From: Apodospora peruviana
Lineage: Eukaryota > Ascomycota > Sordariomycetes > Sordariales > Lasiosphaeriaceae
DNA length: 64,000 nt
Direction of reading: 5' to 3'
Assembly: GCA_033439685.1 (NCBI GenBank)
Contig: JAUEDM010000001.1
Location: forward strand, 4,154,001-4,218,000
Shown: positions 54,022 through 64,000 of the stretch, piece after piece
Position numbering within the stretch: position 1 is the stretch's first letter
Layout: each line of letters begins with the position of its first letter
Position numbers and translations under genes: made by a program
Notes under the pieces: generated by a model
Database searches by the model: none
Told to the model about the DNA's origin: nothing
The model's input: only the letters and a program-made list of their open reading frames with translations

Positions 54022-57000
54022 ATGGCCACGATGATTGCCTCGAGCTTCCTGCCCTCTCGATTCCGGGGCGAGCAGCCTGCCGCACAGGCTGCAGCGCCCT
54101 CCTGGCTCAATAAAAAAGTCACGCCGCTGCTTCAGGTGCTTTCCAAGATCACCTCGTCCCACCCGATACATACCATCGTCTTTGTAGCTCTGCTTGCGAG
54201 TTTTACATACATTGGGTTGCTGGAAGACAGCTTGTTCGATGCCGCTAGGAGCGTTAGGAAGGCGGAATGGTCCTCTCTCGTCGAGGGGAGCAGGAGGCTT
54301 CGAGCTAGTCCTGACACCAATTGGAACTGGCAGAGCTTCGATACTACGGCCATGATCCCGCGGGATGTGGACCACCTTGCTCTCTTGACCCTAGTTTTTC
54401 CCGAGTCGCCGTCCACTCACGCTTCCAAGGCTCCCCCGATGGTCAACGCGGTACCGATTCCACAGAACATCTCGATTACGCAACTTCCCTCGACCTCCAA
54501 CTCTTTCACCTATTCGCAGGATAGCGCTCTCGCCTTCTCCCTTCCTTACAACCAGGCTTCCGAGTTCCTCACCGTTGCCCAAGAGATACCCCATGACACC
54601 CCGTCACAAGAGACGAGAGAAACCGAGCATGGACGCGAGAAGAAGATGTGGATCATGAAGGCTGCGCGAGTGCAGACCCGCAGCAGCCTGGCAAGATGGG
54701 TGCATAATGCTTGGGATGGCTTCACCGACCTCCTGAAGAACGCCGAAACGCTTGACATTGTCATTATGGCGCTGGGCTATATCTCGATGCACCTCACCTT
54801 TGTCTCGCTCTTCCTCTCAATGCGCCGCATGGGCTCCAACTTCTGGCTTGCGACAAGCGTTCTGTTCTCGTCGGTTTTTGCTTTTCTGTTCGGCCTCTTC
54901 GTCACCGCCAAGCTTGGTGTTCCGATTACCATGGTTCTTCTATCCGAGGGATTGCCTTTCTTGGTTGTTACCATTGGGTTTGAGAAGAATATTGTGCTCA
55001 CCCGGGCTGTCTTGTCCCACGCCATCGAACACCGCAGGCCCTCTGGTAAGGATGGAAAGTCGTCCAAGAAGTCCGGCTCACCCTCGAGCGTTATCCAGTC
55101 TGCGATTCACGTGGCAATCAAGGAAAAGGGCTTCGAGATTGTCAAGGATTATGCCATCGAAGTCGTCATTCTTATCCTGGGGGCCGCATCTGGGGTTCAA
55201 GGTGGTCTCCAGCAGTTTTGCTTCCTTGCTTCCTGGATCTTGTTCTTCGACTGCCTCTTGCTGTTCACCTTCTACACTGCGATCCTTTGCATTAAGCTCG
55301 AGATCAACAGGATCAAGCGACACGTCGAAATGCGCAAGGCATTGGAGGATGACGGCGTCAGCCACCGCGTCGCCGAGAACGTAGCCCAGAGCAACGACTG
55401 GCCCAGAGCCGATGGCAAGGACCAACCGGGAACCACCATTTTCGGTCGCCAGATCAAGAGCACTCACATCCCCAAATTTAAGGTGCTGATGGTCTCGGGC
55501 TTTTTCCTTATCAACGCCTTGAACCTCTGCACCATCCCCTTCCGCAGTGCTAATTCAATTTCGCACATTTCATCTTGGGCTCGTGGTCTTGGCGGTGTCG
55601 TCACGCCTCCCCCGGTCGATCCGTTCAAGGTCGCAGGGAATGGACTGGATATTATTCTGGAGGCCGCCCAAGCTGAGGATAGGGAGACCATTGTGACTGT
55701 CCTTACACCGATCCGATATGAGCTCGAGTTCCCGTCCATCCACTACGATCTCCCTCAACAGCATGGTAACCACAACCAGGATAGCTTTAGCGACTTGGAC
55801 GGCTATGGAGTTGGCGGTCGAATGGTCGGCGGCATTCTGAAGAGTTTGGAAGATCCGGTCCTCTCCAAGTGGATTGTGGTTGCACTGGCCCTGAGTGTCG
55901 CTTTGAACGGATACCTCTTTAACGTGGCGAGATGGGGCATCAAAGACCCCAATGTTCCGGATCATCCCATCAATGCCAGGGAATTGGCCGAGGCTGAGAA
56001 GTTCAACGACACGGACTCGACAACGCTCCCGCTGGGCCAATACAAGCAGGGTCCCACGCCGGCACCCTCTATCCCGCCTACCCCTGCATCGACGGACGAT
56101 GAAGAGGAGGCAATCTCAAGGTCGGCGACCTCGACTCCAGACGAGCAACCTCCCAGGCGAAGTCAGGAGGAGATGGAAAGGTTCCTTCTGGAGAAGCGGG
56201 CCCACGAGCTCTGTGATGAGGATGTCGTGGCGCTCTCTATGCGTGGCAAGATTCCTGGTTATGCCCTGGAAAAGACTCTCAAGGACTTCACGCGTGCCGT
56301 AAAGATTCGACGCACGATCATCTCTCGGACTAAGGCGACGACCGACCTAACGAACCTTCTGGAACGGTCTAAACTCCCTTACCAAAACTACAACTGGGCG
56401 CAAGTCCATGGAGCGTGCTGTGAAAATGTCATTGGATACATGCCCCTTCCTGTTGGTGTTGCCGGTCCGCTTGTTATCGATGGGCAGAGCTACTTCATTC
56501 CGATGGCGACGACCGAGGGTGTCTTGGTTGCTAGCACGAGCAGAGGTTGCAAGGCCATCAATTCCGGTGGTGGTGCGGTTACCGTACTTACGGCGGATGG
56601 CATGACCCGTGGTCCCTGTGTTGGATTCGAGACGCTTGAGAGAGCGGGCGCTGCCAAGCTGTGGCTTGACTCGGAGAAGGGACAGTCGGTAATGAAGAAG
56701 GCTTTCAACTCGACCAGCCGATTCGCTCGTCTCTCGACAATGAAGACTGCATTGGCTGGTACGAACCTCTACATCCGCTTCAAGACCACGACCGGCGATG
56801 CCATGGGAATGAACATGATCTCAAAGGGCGTTGAGCACGCCTTGAGTGTGATGATGAACGAGGGCTTTGACGATATGAATATCGTGTCAGTCAGCGGCAA
56901 CTACTGCACCGACAAGAAAGCCGCCGCTATCAACTGGATTGATGGGCGTGGAAAGAGTGTCGTTGCCGAGGCCATCATTCCCGGAGATGTTGTCAGGAGT

Positions 57001-57639
57001 GTCCTCAAGACCGACGTCGACACCATGGTTGAGCTTAATGTGAACAAGAACCTGATTGGCTCCGCTATGGCGGGCTCGATCGGTGGCTTCAACGCGCATG
57101 CAGCAAACATTGTCGCCGCCATCTTCCTCGCAACCGGCCAGGATCCAGCACAGGTGGTGGAGAGTGCCAACTGTATCACCATCATGAAGAAGTGAGTACC
57201 CCCACACCAGAAGGTAGTACAAGCCGCATTGCTAACAGTCCCCAGTCTCCGTGGCTCTCTGCAGATTTCCGTTTCGATGCCGTCCATCGAGGTTGGTACT
57301 CTGGGTGGCGGAACCATTCTCGAACCCCAAGCAGCCATGCTTGACATGTTGGGAGTCCGCGGTCCCCATCCTACCAACCCGGGTGAGAATGCGCGACGTC
57401 TTGCCCGTGTTGTGGCTGCCGCGACGCTGGCCGGTGAGCTGTCGCTTTGCAGCGCGCTGGCTGCCGGTCATCTTGTACGGGCCCACATGCAGCACAATCG
57501 GTCGGCACCGCCCACCAGAACCACGACTCCGGCGCCGGGACCGGCAACTCCCGTGGGCCTCTCGATGACGAGCGCCATTGAGCGCGTCGCGTCGAGTGCG
57601 GGGCTGAGCGCCGCTGCCGTTGAGCGGGCTCGACGCTGA
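54022..57639 (+). CDS. hmg1: 3-hydroxy-3-methylglutaryl-CoA reductase
   Basis: Two exons, 54022-57191 and 57246-57639, give 1187 aa. It reduces HMG-CoA to mevalonate, the committed step to sterols and isoprenoids, in the ER membrane. An N-terminal HPIH domain (SSHPIHTIVF) precedes a sterol-sensing membrane region (LDIVIMALGYISMHLTFVSL, several helices), a Ser/Pro/acidic linker, and the catalytic domain: ENVIGYMPLPVGVAGP, TTEGVLVAS (Glu), GDAMGMNM, DKKAAAINW (Lys), GQDPAQ (Asp) and VRAHMQHNR (His). Start 54022 (AAGATGGCC) was chosen because the 55 in-frame codons upstream to 53857 look unlike the family. Housekeeping and not cluster-linked by distance. Confidence 0.96.
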
Positions 57640-59798
57640 TCATTGGCGTTCATCTTTCCGTATGTACGTCTTAGACAATAGACGAGGAGCGGGCGAGTGT
57701 AATGTACATATAGACTTGTTTATATTCCGGAGGAGGGTGTGGGTGGGTGCAGCAGATGCGACTAGCTGGGGGACGGGCCTGAAAGCATCATTTATACACA
57801 TTCAAAGATATTTTAGCTTTGGCAGAGCGCTGCGGTAGCAATTAGTTTACTGCGCGGTCTATCCGTAGTTTACATTAGTTCAGGACCTTTTTAAGCACTT
57901 CGTTTCTTGTTTAGACTGGACGAGGTGCAGAAGGTTGTGTGACGAGATGATATAACCTTTGTTTAATACCCTTCGTTCTGTCTTGGATACGAGATATAGC
58001 GCTCATGGCCGTACTACGTATCAGTGTTTGAGGCTGTTCGGTTGCTGTTGGTGAGAGGGCGAGCACTCAGTTTTCTCCGAGCCCGCAGCGGAGAAGGAGA
58101 GGAGTCTTAGGAGATAAAACCGAGCCGAGCCGAGTGAGACCAATGGAAGCTGTTGTAACCAATGGAAGCTGCTGTAAGCAGTTAGCAGCTAGCTGCTCCG
58201 TGGGAGGAAGGAATTGGGTTTCCTCTGGCAGGACTGGCCAGACTGGACTGCCTGGTGCTGCTGGCGGCCGGAGCCCGCCTGTTGTTGAAGTTTTACTTTT
58301 TTATCGACAGCATGTTGTCTGCAGCAGCATCACGAGGAGGACGGAGTTGCTTTGATAGGTATGGTGTGATACCGTACCCTACATGCTCCGTACATAACTT
58401 GTGTGCACTGTTGGACACCTTGTACAGATTCATTACAGTACAATAATACGCTGACAGACTGAATATTGAACCACCAGCATCGTCGTGGTAAAGAGCCATG
58501 GAATAATGAGAATACTGTATTCCGTAGTAATAAATTATAAATGGTGTCCGCCGCGGGCAGTTCAGCCCTTACGCGGCCGAGCGGTCGGCGGGAAGTGGAG
58601 GCGGGCCCTTCTTCAATACCACACACAATACCTTGCACGGTTACGGAACATTGGATGGTAATTTTTCATCTTGTCAATTCGACTCCCTTGGTTTAGATTA
58701 TTACAAAGCTGTCTGTCTCTTTTGTTATTTTACACCGAGGTTCGTCAGCTATTACTCACACCGATCTGTGTTAATAATGGTTGCTGCGGGATGTGGAAAT
58801 GGGATCGGTCGTCGCTCGACCGCCGGAAAGGTCTCCCGTTTCTCGGGCAGCTTGCCGGAAAGCCTTCCGCTTGGTGCAATCCGACACCGTTCAGTCAAAC
58901 CACCGGGTATGCTTATCCTTGCTTTATGAGGTAGTAATAACTGTCTTTTCCAGACGTAAGAAAGGGGCTCGGAGTTTCTCATATCTTTTGATCGTTTCTG
59001 GCAGTTAGACGATGACAAACCAGCGCGTCTGTTTGTTTGCTATTACCTTCAAGCTAATGTCGGTTTCCCGAGTTTGATATTGTGTAATGGAAGTTGTTTC
59101 CAGAAAGTCGCAGTTTGTTAGCGCTGCTGCTGCTGCTGCCATGCCGTCATGGAGTCTCTGTATTTACAATACGGAAAAATAACCCCGGTAGGTAAGGTAA
59201 CGAGACGACTCGGAGATGAGGTCGATGCCCATGTCGATGCGAATGCTGTCTTGTCTGTTCCCTTTTGTTTTTTTCTACTTTTAATCTTTTTTTTGCCTTG
59301 TCTTGTCTGCCATCCCATTATCAACACGTCAGCCTATCTGGCTGTCAGTATCACACTTGGTTTTATGTTAATTGATCTAGTTTGCATCCTGAGTTTGGTA
59401 GCATCATTCCCCGGATCGTTGCATCATCGAGCCGAGCGGGCGGCCACACCTCGACGGGCTGCCCAAAGACGGGGGTACCGCGCGCGCCGTTATTGAATGT
59501 GTCATTGCCACATAAAGCGTTGCCACCCACGCCCCGAGCCCAATTTTTGCCTTTATTTCCGCGTACTCGATCTACGCGATCTCTACCATTATTTCGATTA
59601 CTCGGATACAGCTGTGGTGCAGATCTCAGGATATCTGGAGAATATAACCTTCCAGGGTTCTTCACGAAGCATTCAACTTTGTGTACCGTTTAACATCAAT
59701 CTTGTCTCACCCAATATTTACCCCCGGTTTTCTCCCGAGTCTCACTTCGGCTGCCGATCGAATCACTTACACCCAGATACCCAACCGGCCGGCCGCAC
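57640..59798. other. Intergenic, no gene seen
   Basis: 2.16 kb between hmg1 and the second MFS gene. A 19-bp near-duplicate (ACCAATGGAAGCTG(T/C)TGTA) occurs at about 58139-58177. No domain-bearing frame. Confidence 0.45.
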
Positions 59799-61958
59799 AT
59801 GGCAACTCCAACCGGTAAAGATGATGGCGGCGGCGCATCACTATCGCCAACAACACCGGGATCCAATCATGATCGCGTCTCGGACATTAGCACCGCCATG
59901 ACAGCCAGCACGTTGCAGCAGCAGCACGACGACAACAACACCAATAACCACCACGACAACTCCTATCGGTACGGCCATAAATTCCCAACCCCATTATCAG
60001 CAGCAGCAGCAGCAGCAGCAGCAGACGAAAAGGCCGGGATAATGCGCCAGCAACAAGATGACCAACCATCACAACCACAAGAACCACCAAGTTCAACAGA
60101 CCAAAACAAAAATAAGGATGCGAGCTCCCCCATAACCTCGAGCGCAGGCGCACCAGAAGAAGGCCGAACAAACCTCGAGACAGCGCTCATCATCATGGCC
60201 CTGGCGAGCGCGCTCTTTCTGGCCGCGCTGGACGTGACCATCGTGACGGTCGCGATCCCGACCATCGCCGAGGAGTTCCAGTCGACGGCCGGCTACACCT
60301 GGATCGGGTCGGCCTACATGCTTGCGAGCGCGGCCGCGGCGCCCATGTGGGGCAAGATCTCGGACATCTGGGGCCGCAAGCCCATCATCCTGGTCGCCGC
60401 GGGCGTGTTTTGGGTTGGGAGCTTGCTCAGCGCCGTGAGCAAGAACATGGCCATGTTGATTGTCGCGCGGGCGGTGCAAGGGGTTGGAGGTGGCGGGCTG
60501 GTGATTTTGGTGAATATTTGTATCAGCGATTTGTTTTCTATGCGAAAGAGAGGTATGTTTTTTCTATCCAAAGTGTGGAAGAGGCAAGCGCTAAACTAAC
60601 GGTGACTGACGGTATTAATAGGGATTTACTTTGGTGTGATGGGCATGGTTTGGGCTGTCGCCAGCGCGCTGGGGCCGATCCTCGGCGGCGTCTTCACCAG
60701 TAAAGTCACCTGGCGGTGGTGTTTCTACGTCAACTTGCCTATTTCCGGTGTGGGCATGGCCATCCTCGCATTCGTCTTGAAGTTGCACAACCCACGGACC
60801 GGAGTGCGCGAGGGCCTCGCCGCCGTCGACTGGCTCGGCTCGCTAACCGTCGTCGGCGGCACCCTGATGATCCTCCTCGGCCTCGAGCTCGGCGGTGTCG
60901 CGCACCCGTGGAACTCGCCCACCGTCCTCTGCCTGCTCATATTTGGCTTCGTGACCGCCGGCCTGTTCGCCCTGGTCGAGTGGAAGTTTGCCGAGTTCCC
61001 CATCATCCCGATGCGCATCGTGAACTCGCGCCAGAGCATCGCATCCCTGGCAACGTGCGCCTGCCAGGGCTTCGTCTTCATCTCAGGCAGCTACTACCTC
61101 CCGCTGTACTTCCAGGCCGTGCTCGGCGCGTCGCCTTTGCTGTCGGGCGTGTACGCGCTGCCCTACGCGCTGTCGCTGTCGGTGGTGTCGGCGCTCACGG
61201 GCATCTTCATCAAGAAGACGGGCAAGTACCTGCCCTGCATCATTTTCGGCATGGCCACCATGACGCTCGGTTTCGGACTGTTTATCGATCTCGAGTCAAC
61301 GCTTAATCTACCGAAGCTGATCCTGTATCAAATCGTGGCGGGCATCGGCGTCGGCCCCAACTTCCAGGCGCCGCTGATTGCGCTGCAGACCATGGTTCAT
61401 CAGCGCGATATCGGGTCCGCCACCGCCACGTTCGCGTTTGTGCGGCAGTTGTGGACGGCCATCTCGCTCGTGATCGGCGGCGTGGTCTTCCAGAACGGCA
61501 TGGAGAAGCAGTACCCGACCCTGGTTGCTGAGCTGGGCGTCGAGACGGCGAATTTGTTGTCTGGGCACAATGCTGCGTCTAACGTCGGCGTTGTGGCGAC
61601 CTTGCCGGGCAAGGAGGGGGATATTGCGCGCGCGGCGTATCTCAAGAGCTTGAAGACTATGTACATAATGTATGTGGCGTTTGCGGGCCTCGGGCTGATC
61701 ATCTCGCTGTTTGTAGGCTCGCGCAAGCTGAGCAAAGAGCACGAGGAGCACAAGACGGGACTGCATGCGATGCGGAGGGCTAGGGATGGGTCGTCTTCGT
61801 CTTCTTCGTCTGCTCCATCTGATGCCGACGTTGAGGGTGGGGTTGGCAGAGGTGCTGATGAGGAAAAGGGGGCGGCACGGGGGTCACAGGGAAGTGGTGA
61901 GAAGCGCCGCGGGAAGAAGTGGAAGAGTGGGCTAGCTTTTTTCTCTGAGAGTAATTGA
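59799..61958 (+). CDS. MFS multidrug transporter, DHA2-like
   Basis: Two exons, 59799-60552 and 60622-61958, give 696 aa. The first ~125 residues are hydrophilic and low-complexity (poly-Gln, Asn/His and an Ala run from GCA repeats). Then come ALDVTIVTVAIPTIAEEF (motif D1), GSAYMLASAAAAPMWGKISDIWGRKP (motif A) split over two helices, RAVQGVGGGGL (motif B), ASALGPILGGVF (motif C) and further helices for about 14. The tail is Ser- and charge-rich. Members export toxins, azoles or siderophores by H+ antiport; the substrate is unknown. It is 17 kb from the cluster and probably independent. Confidence 0.92.
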
Positions 61959-62646
61959 TGTCTTGATGATCTGCATCTTTGCATGGACTTGGGACAAAAG
62001 CGTGGCGTACTGTTTCCGGTTGAGTCTAGATACAGCATCATAGCATACCTACGTAACAATTTGACAAGTGAGTTTGGTTAACTCAAGTCTCACGATATCT
62101 TCTGGTGCTACTGTTGCGCTGACGATTTTAGCCTGAAGACGGCACTGCGGAGACTCTATTGATGCCACGCAATGTTCAGGGGATCTTGCCCGGTTTCCTG
62201 AGCTTCAAGCATGTTCTTCTAAGGACGAGCCGCTGGACCGGTAGCGCAGGTTCGGGATGCGACCTCAAGTTCTCGGCTCAAACCCACCGACCTGGCCGCA
62301 AACAGAAACTCAGACCGGGAATCCGGAGGACATGCCCCTGCCTTGCAGGACATGAGGCTCCACCCGGAGGTGAAGTGTCCGTTGAGCTTTGTTCAGTATG
62401 AGTTAGTCGCCATCAACTTGTACCAATCCGAGGCCTGTGGTTCGTTGCAACGCGAAAAGGAGGAGGGGGTACAGACAACAAGACTGTAGTACGAAAGAGA
62501 CGATGACACCTCGTGCGGACAAGAATAGGGCAGTGGACCGGGTAGTTGAGGGTTTCTATAAGAGTCGTGATCTCCCCTATGCAGAACTATGACTTTAGAC
62601 GTTGTTGTCCTTAGTAGGTCCCAGATTCAAGGCAAATACATCCGAC
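61959..62646. promoter_or_regulatory. Esterase promoter region
   Basis: 688 bp between the MFS transporter and the esterase. TATAAGAG at about 62558 lies roughly 90 bp before the start and could be a TATA box. No gene seen. Confidence 0.4.
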
Positions 62647-63848
62647 ATGAGGTTCTCAGCACTCGTCTCCGGCCTCGTGGCCCTCGTCTCCTGCCATGTC
62701 ACCAGTGCGGCGGCCGAGATTGTCAAGCGCGCCTCGCTGACACAGGTCTCCAACTTCGGGGCCAACACGTCGGGCGTCAAGATGTACATCTACGTGCCCA
62801 ACAGCCTCGCCACTAAGCCAGCCATCGTCGTTGCCGTGCACTACTGCACCGGCACCGCGTCGGCCTACTACTCGGGCACGCCGTACGCCCAGCTTGCCGA
62901 GCAGTACGGCTTCATTGTCATCTACCCGGAGTCCCCCTACTCGGGTGGCTGCTGGGACGTGTCCTCCCCGGCCTCGCTCACCCACAACGGCGGCGGCAAT
63001 AGCAACAGCATCGCCAACATGGTCACCTACACCATCTCGCAGTACAATGCCGACGCCAGTCGCGTCTTCGTGACCGGGACCAGCTCCGGCGCCATGATGA
63101 CCAACGTGCTCGCGGCCACGTACCCGAACATGTTCAAAGCTGCAAGTGCCTACTCCGGCGTGCCCGCCGGCTGCTTCTACACCGGGACTGTCAACGGCTG
63201 GAACTCGACCTGCTCGAATGGCCAGTCGATCCACACGCAGGCCGAGTGGGCGAACACGGCGCTCAACATGTACCCCGGCTACACAGGCGCGAGGCCAAAG
63301 ATGCTCATCCTGCACGGATCGGCTGATACTACGCTTTATCCTCAGGTATGCAGTTCCACATCCATACCTACCTTTGTTGAATTGTTTATTGACTGAGGAA
63401 ATTATAGAACTGGAACGAGACAATGAAGCAGTGGTCCGGTGTCTTTGGGTACACCTACGGCTCACCCCAAAAGACCCTCGCGCAAACCCCTTCGTCGGCA
63501 TACACGCGATATGTGTACGGCCCTTACCTGGAGGGTATTTACGGGGCCGGCATCGGCCATAGCGTGCCGGTCATGGGTGCGGTAGACATGGAGTGGTTTG
63601 GTATCACGGGCGGTGGTGCCGGCGGCGGTACCACAAGCACTACTACGACCAGTGCTGGCACCACGCTCGTGACATCCTCAACCAAGACTTCGACTTCGGC
63701 CGCAACCACCACTACTGCTGCTGTTCCCGGTGGATGCACGGCTGCTCGCTGGGGTCAGTGCGGCGGGATCGGGTTTACCGGGTGCACAACCTGCGCGAGC
63801 CCGTACACGTGCCAGTTTTCGAATAATTGGTACTCGCAGTGTCTTTGA
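62647..63848 (+). CDS. Secreted acetylxylan/feruloyl-type esterase (CE1) with CBM1
   Basis: Two exons, 62647-63345 and 63408-63848, give 379 aa. Signal peptide MRFSALVSGLVALVSCHVTSA is followed by a Lys-Arg site. The alpha/beta-hydrolase domain has VHYCTGTASAYY, nucleophile loop GTSSGAMM, Asp in LHGSADTTLYP and His in GAGIGHSVP, as in the PHB-depolymerase-like esterases of family CE1. A Thr/Ser-rich linker (about 305-340) leads to a C-terminal cellulose-binding CBM1 (GQCGGIGFTGC to YSQCL). It would remove acetyl or feruloyl groups from xylan outside the cell. The upstream in-frame ATG at 62602 is not the likely start because the signal peptide begins at 62647. Confidence 0.94.
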
Positions 63849-64000
63849 GCGGATATTGGTTTCGGGAGGGGGGAGTGAAACGGAGGAAGGTGGCATGCGG
63901 GTGTTGTTAGGGGGGTTTGTAAATACATTTTATATTTTCTGCTTGGAGCTAGTGTACATACCGGATGGGAAAAAAAAAAGCAGTTGTCCACGGCTGGAGG

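Noticed and set aside
53857..57639. HMG-CoA reductase as a cluster resistance or terpene gene
   Set aside because: It is over 11 kb from the cluster edge with housekeeping genes between, and no terpene synthase or prenyltransferase is present.

Overview
The window is nuclear DNA of a filamentous ascomycete (Pezizomycotina), most likely a Sordariomycete. The reasons are compact genes with short GT-AG introns (about 45-235 nt), fungal-only families (Zn2Cys6 regulator, RTA1, rhodopsin-type membrane protein, fungal-type HMG-CoA reductase with an HPIH domain, alpha-aminoadipate reductase of the fungal lysine route), a CBM1-bearing plant-wall esterase and small secreted cysteine-rich proteins. I found no bacterial or viral replicon, no rRNA or CRISPR, and no convincing tRNA or intact transposon. 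Exon borders below were worked out by hand from reading frames and splice signals.

Region by region. 0-7 kb: three diverged paralogous GTPases of a poorly described AIG1-like/TRAFAC type, arranged +, -, +. 7-14 kb: an RTA1 membrane protein, alpha-aminoadipate reductase (Lys2) and a GNAT acetyltransferase. 14.5-42.4 kb: a probable secondary-metabolite gene cluster. It holds an NmrA-like reductase, P450-1, O-methyltransferase 1, a single-module A-T-TE NRPS-like synthetase, O-methyltransferase 2, P450-2, a rhodopsin-like seven-helix membrane protein, a 14-helix MFS exporter, an S28 peptidase and a Zn2Cys6 regulator. 42-45 kb: a gene-poor stretch with a large AGT minisatellite. 45-48 kb: two small secreted cysteine-rich proteins. 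48-58 kb: housekeeping genes (Sti1 co-chaperone, nicotinamidase, HMG-CoA reductase). 59-64 kb: a second MFS transporter and a secreted acetylxylan-type esterase with CBM1.

How the genes may work together. The A-T-TE enzyme is of the type that joins two aryl-pyruvate-type acids into quinone, furanone or dioxolanone cores. The flanking reductase, two P450s and two O-methyltransferases would reduce, hydroxylate and methylate that core, the MFS protein would export it, and the Zn2Cys6 protein would switch the cluster on. This is inferred from gene content; the product is unknown. The intergenic and intronic DNA of the cluster is rich in simple repeats: (GGTCTCTA)10, (TACC)17, A37G12, TG tracts, and an in-frame Asp8-Asn18 tract inside the synthetase.
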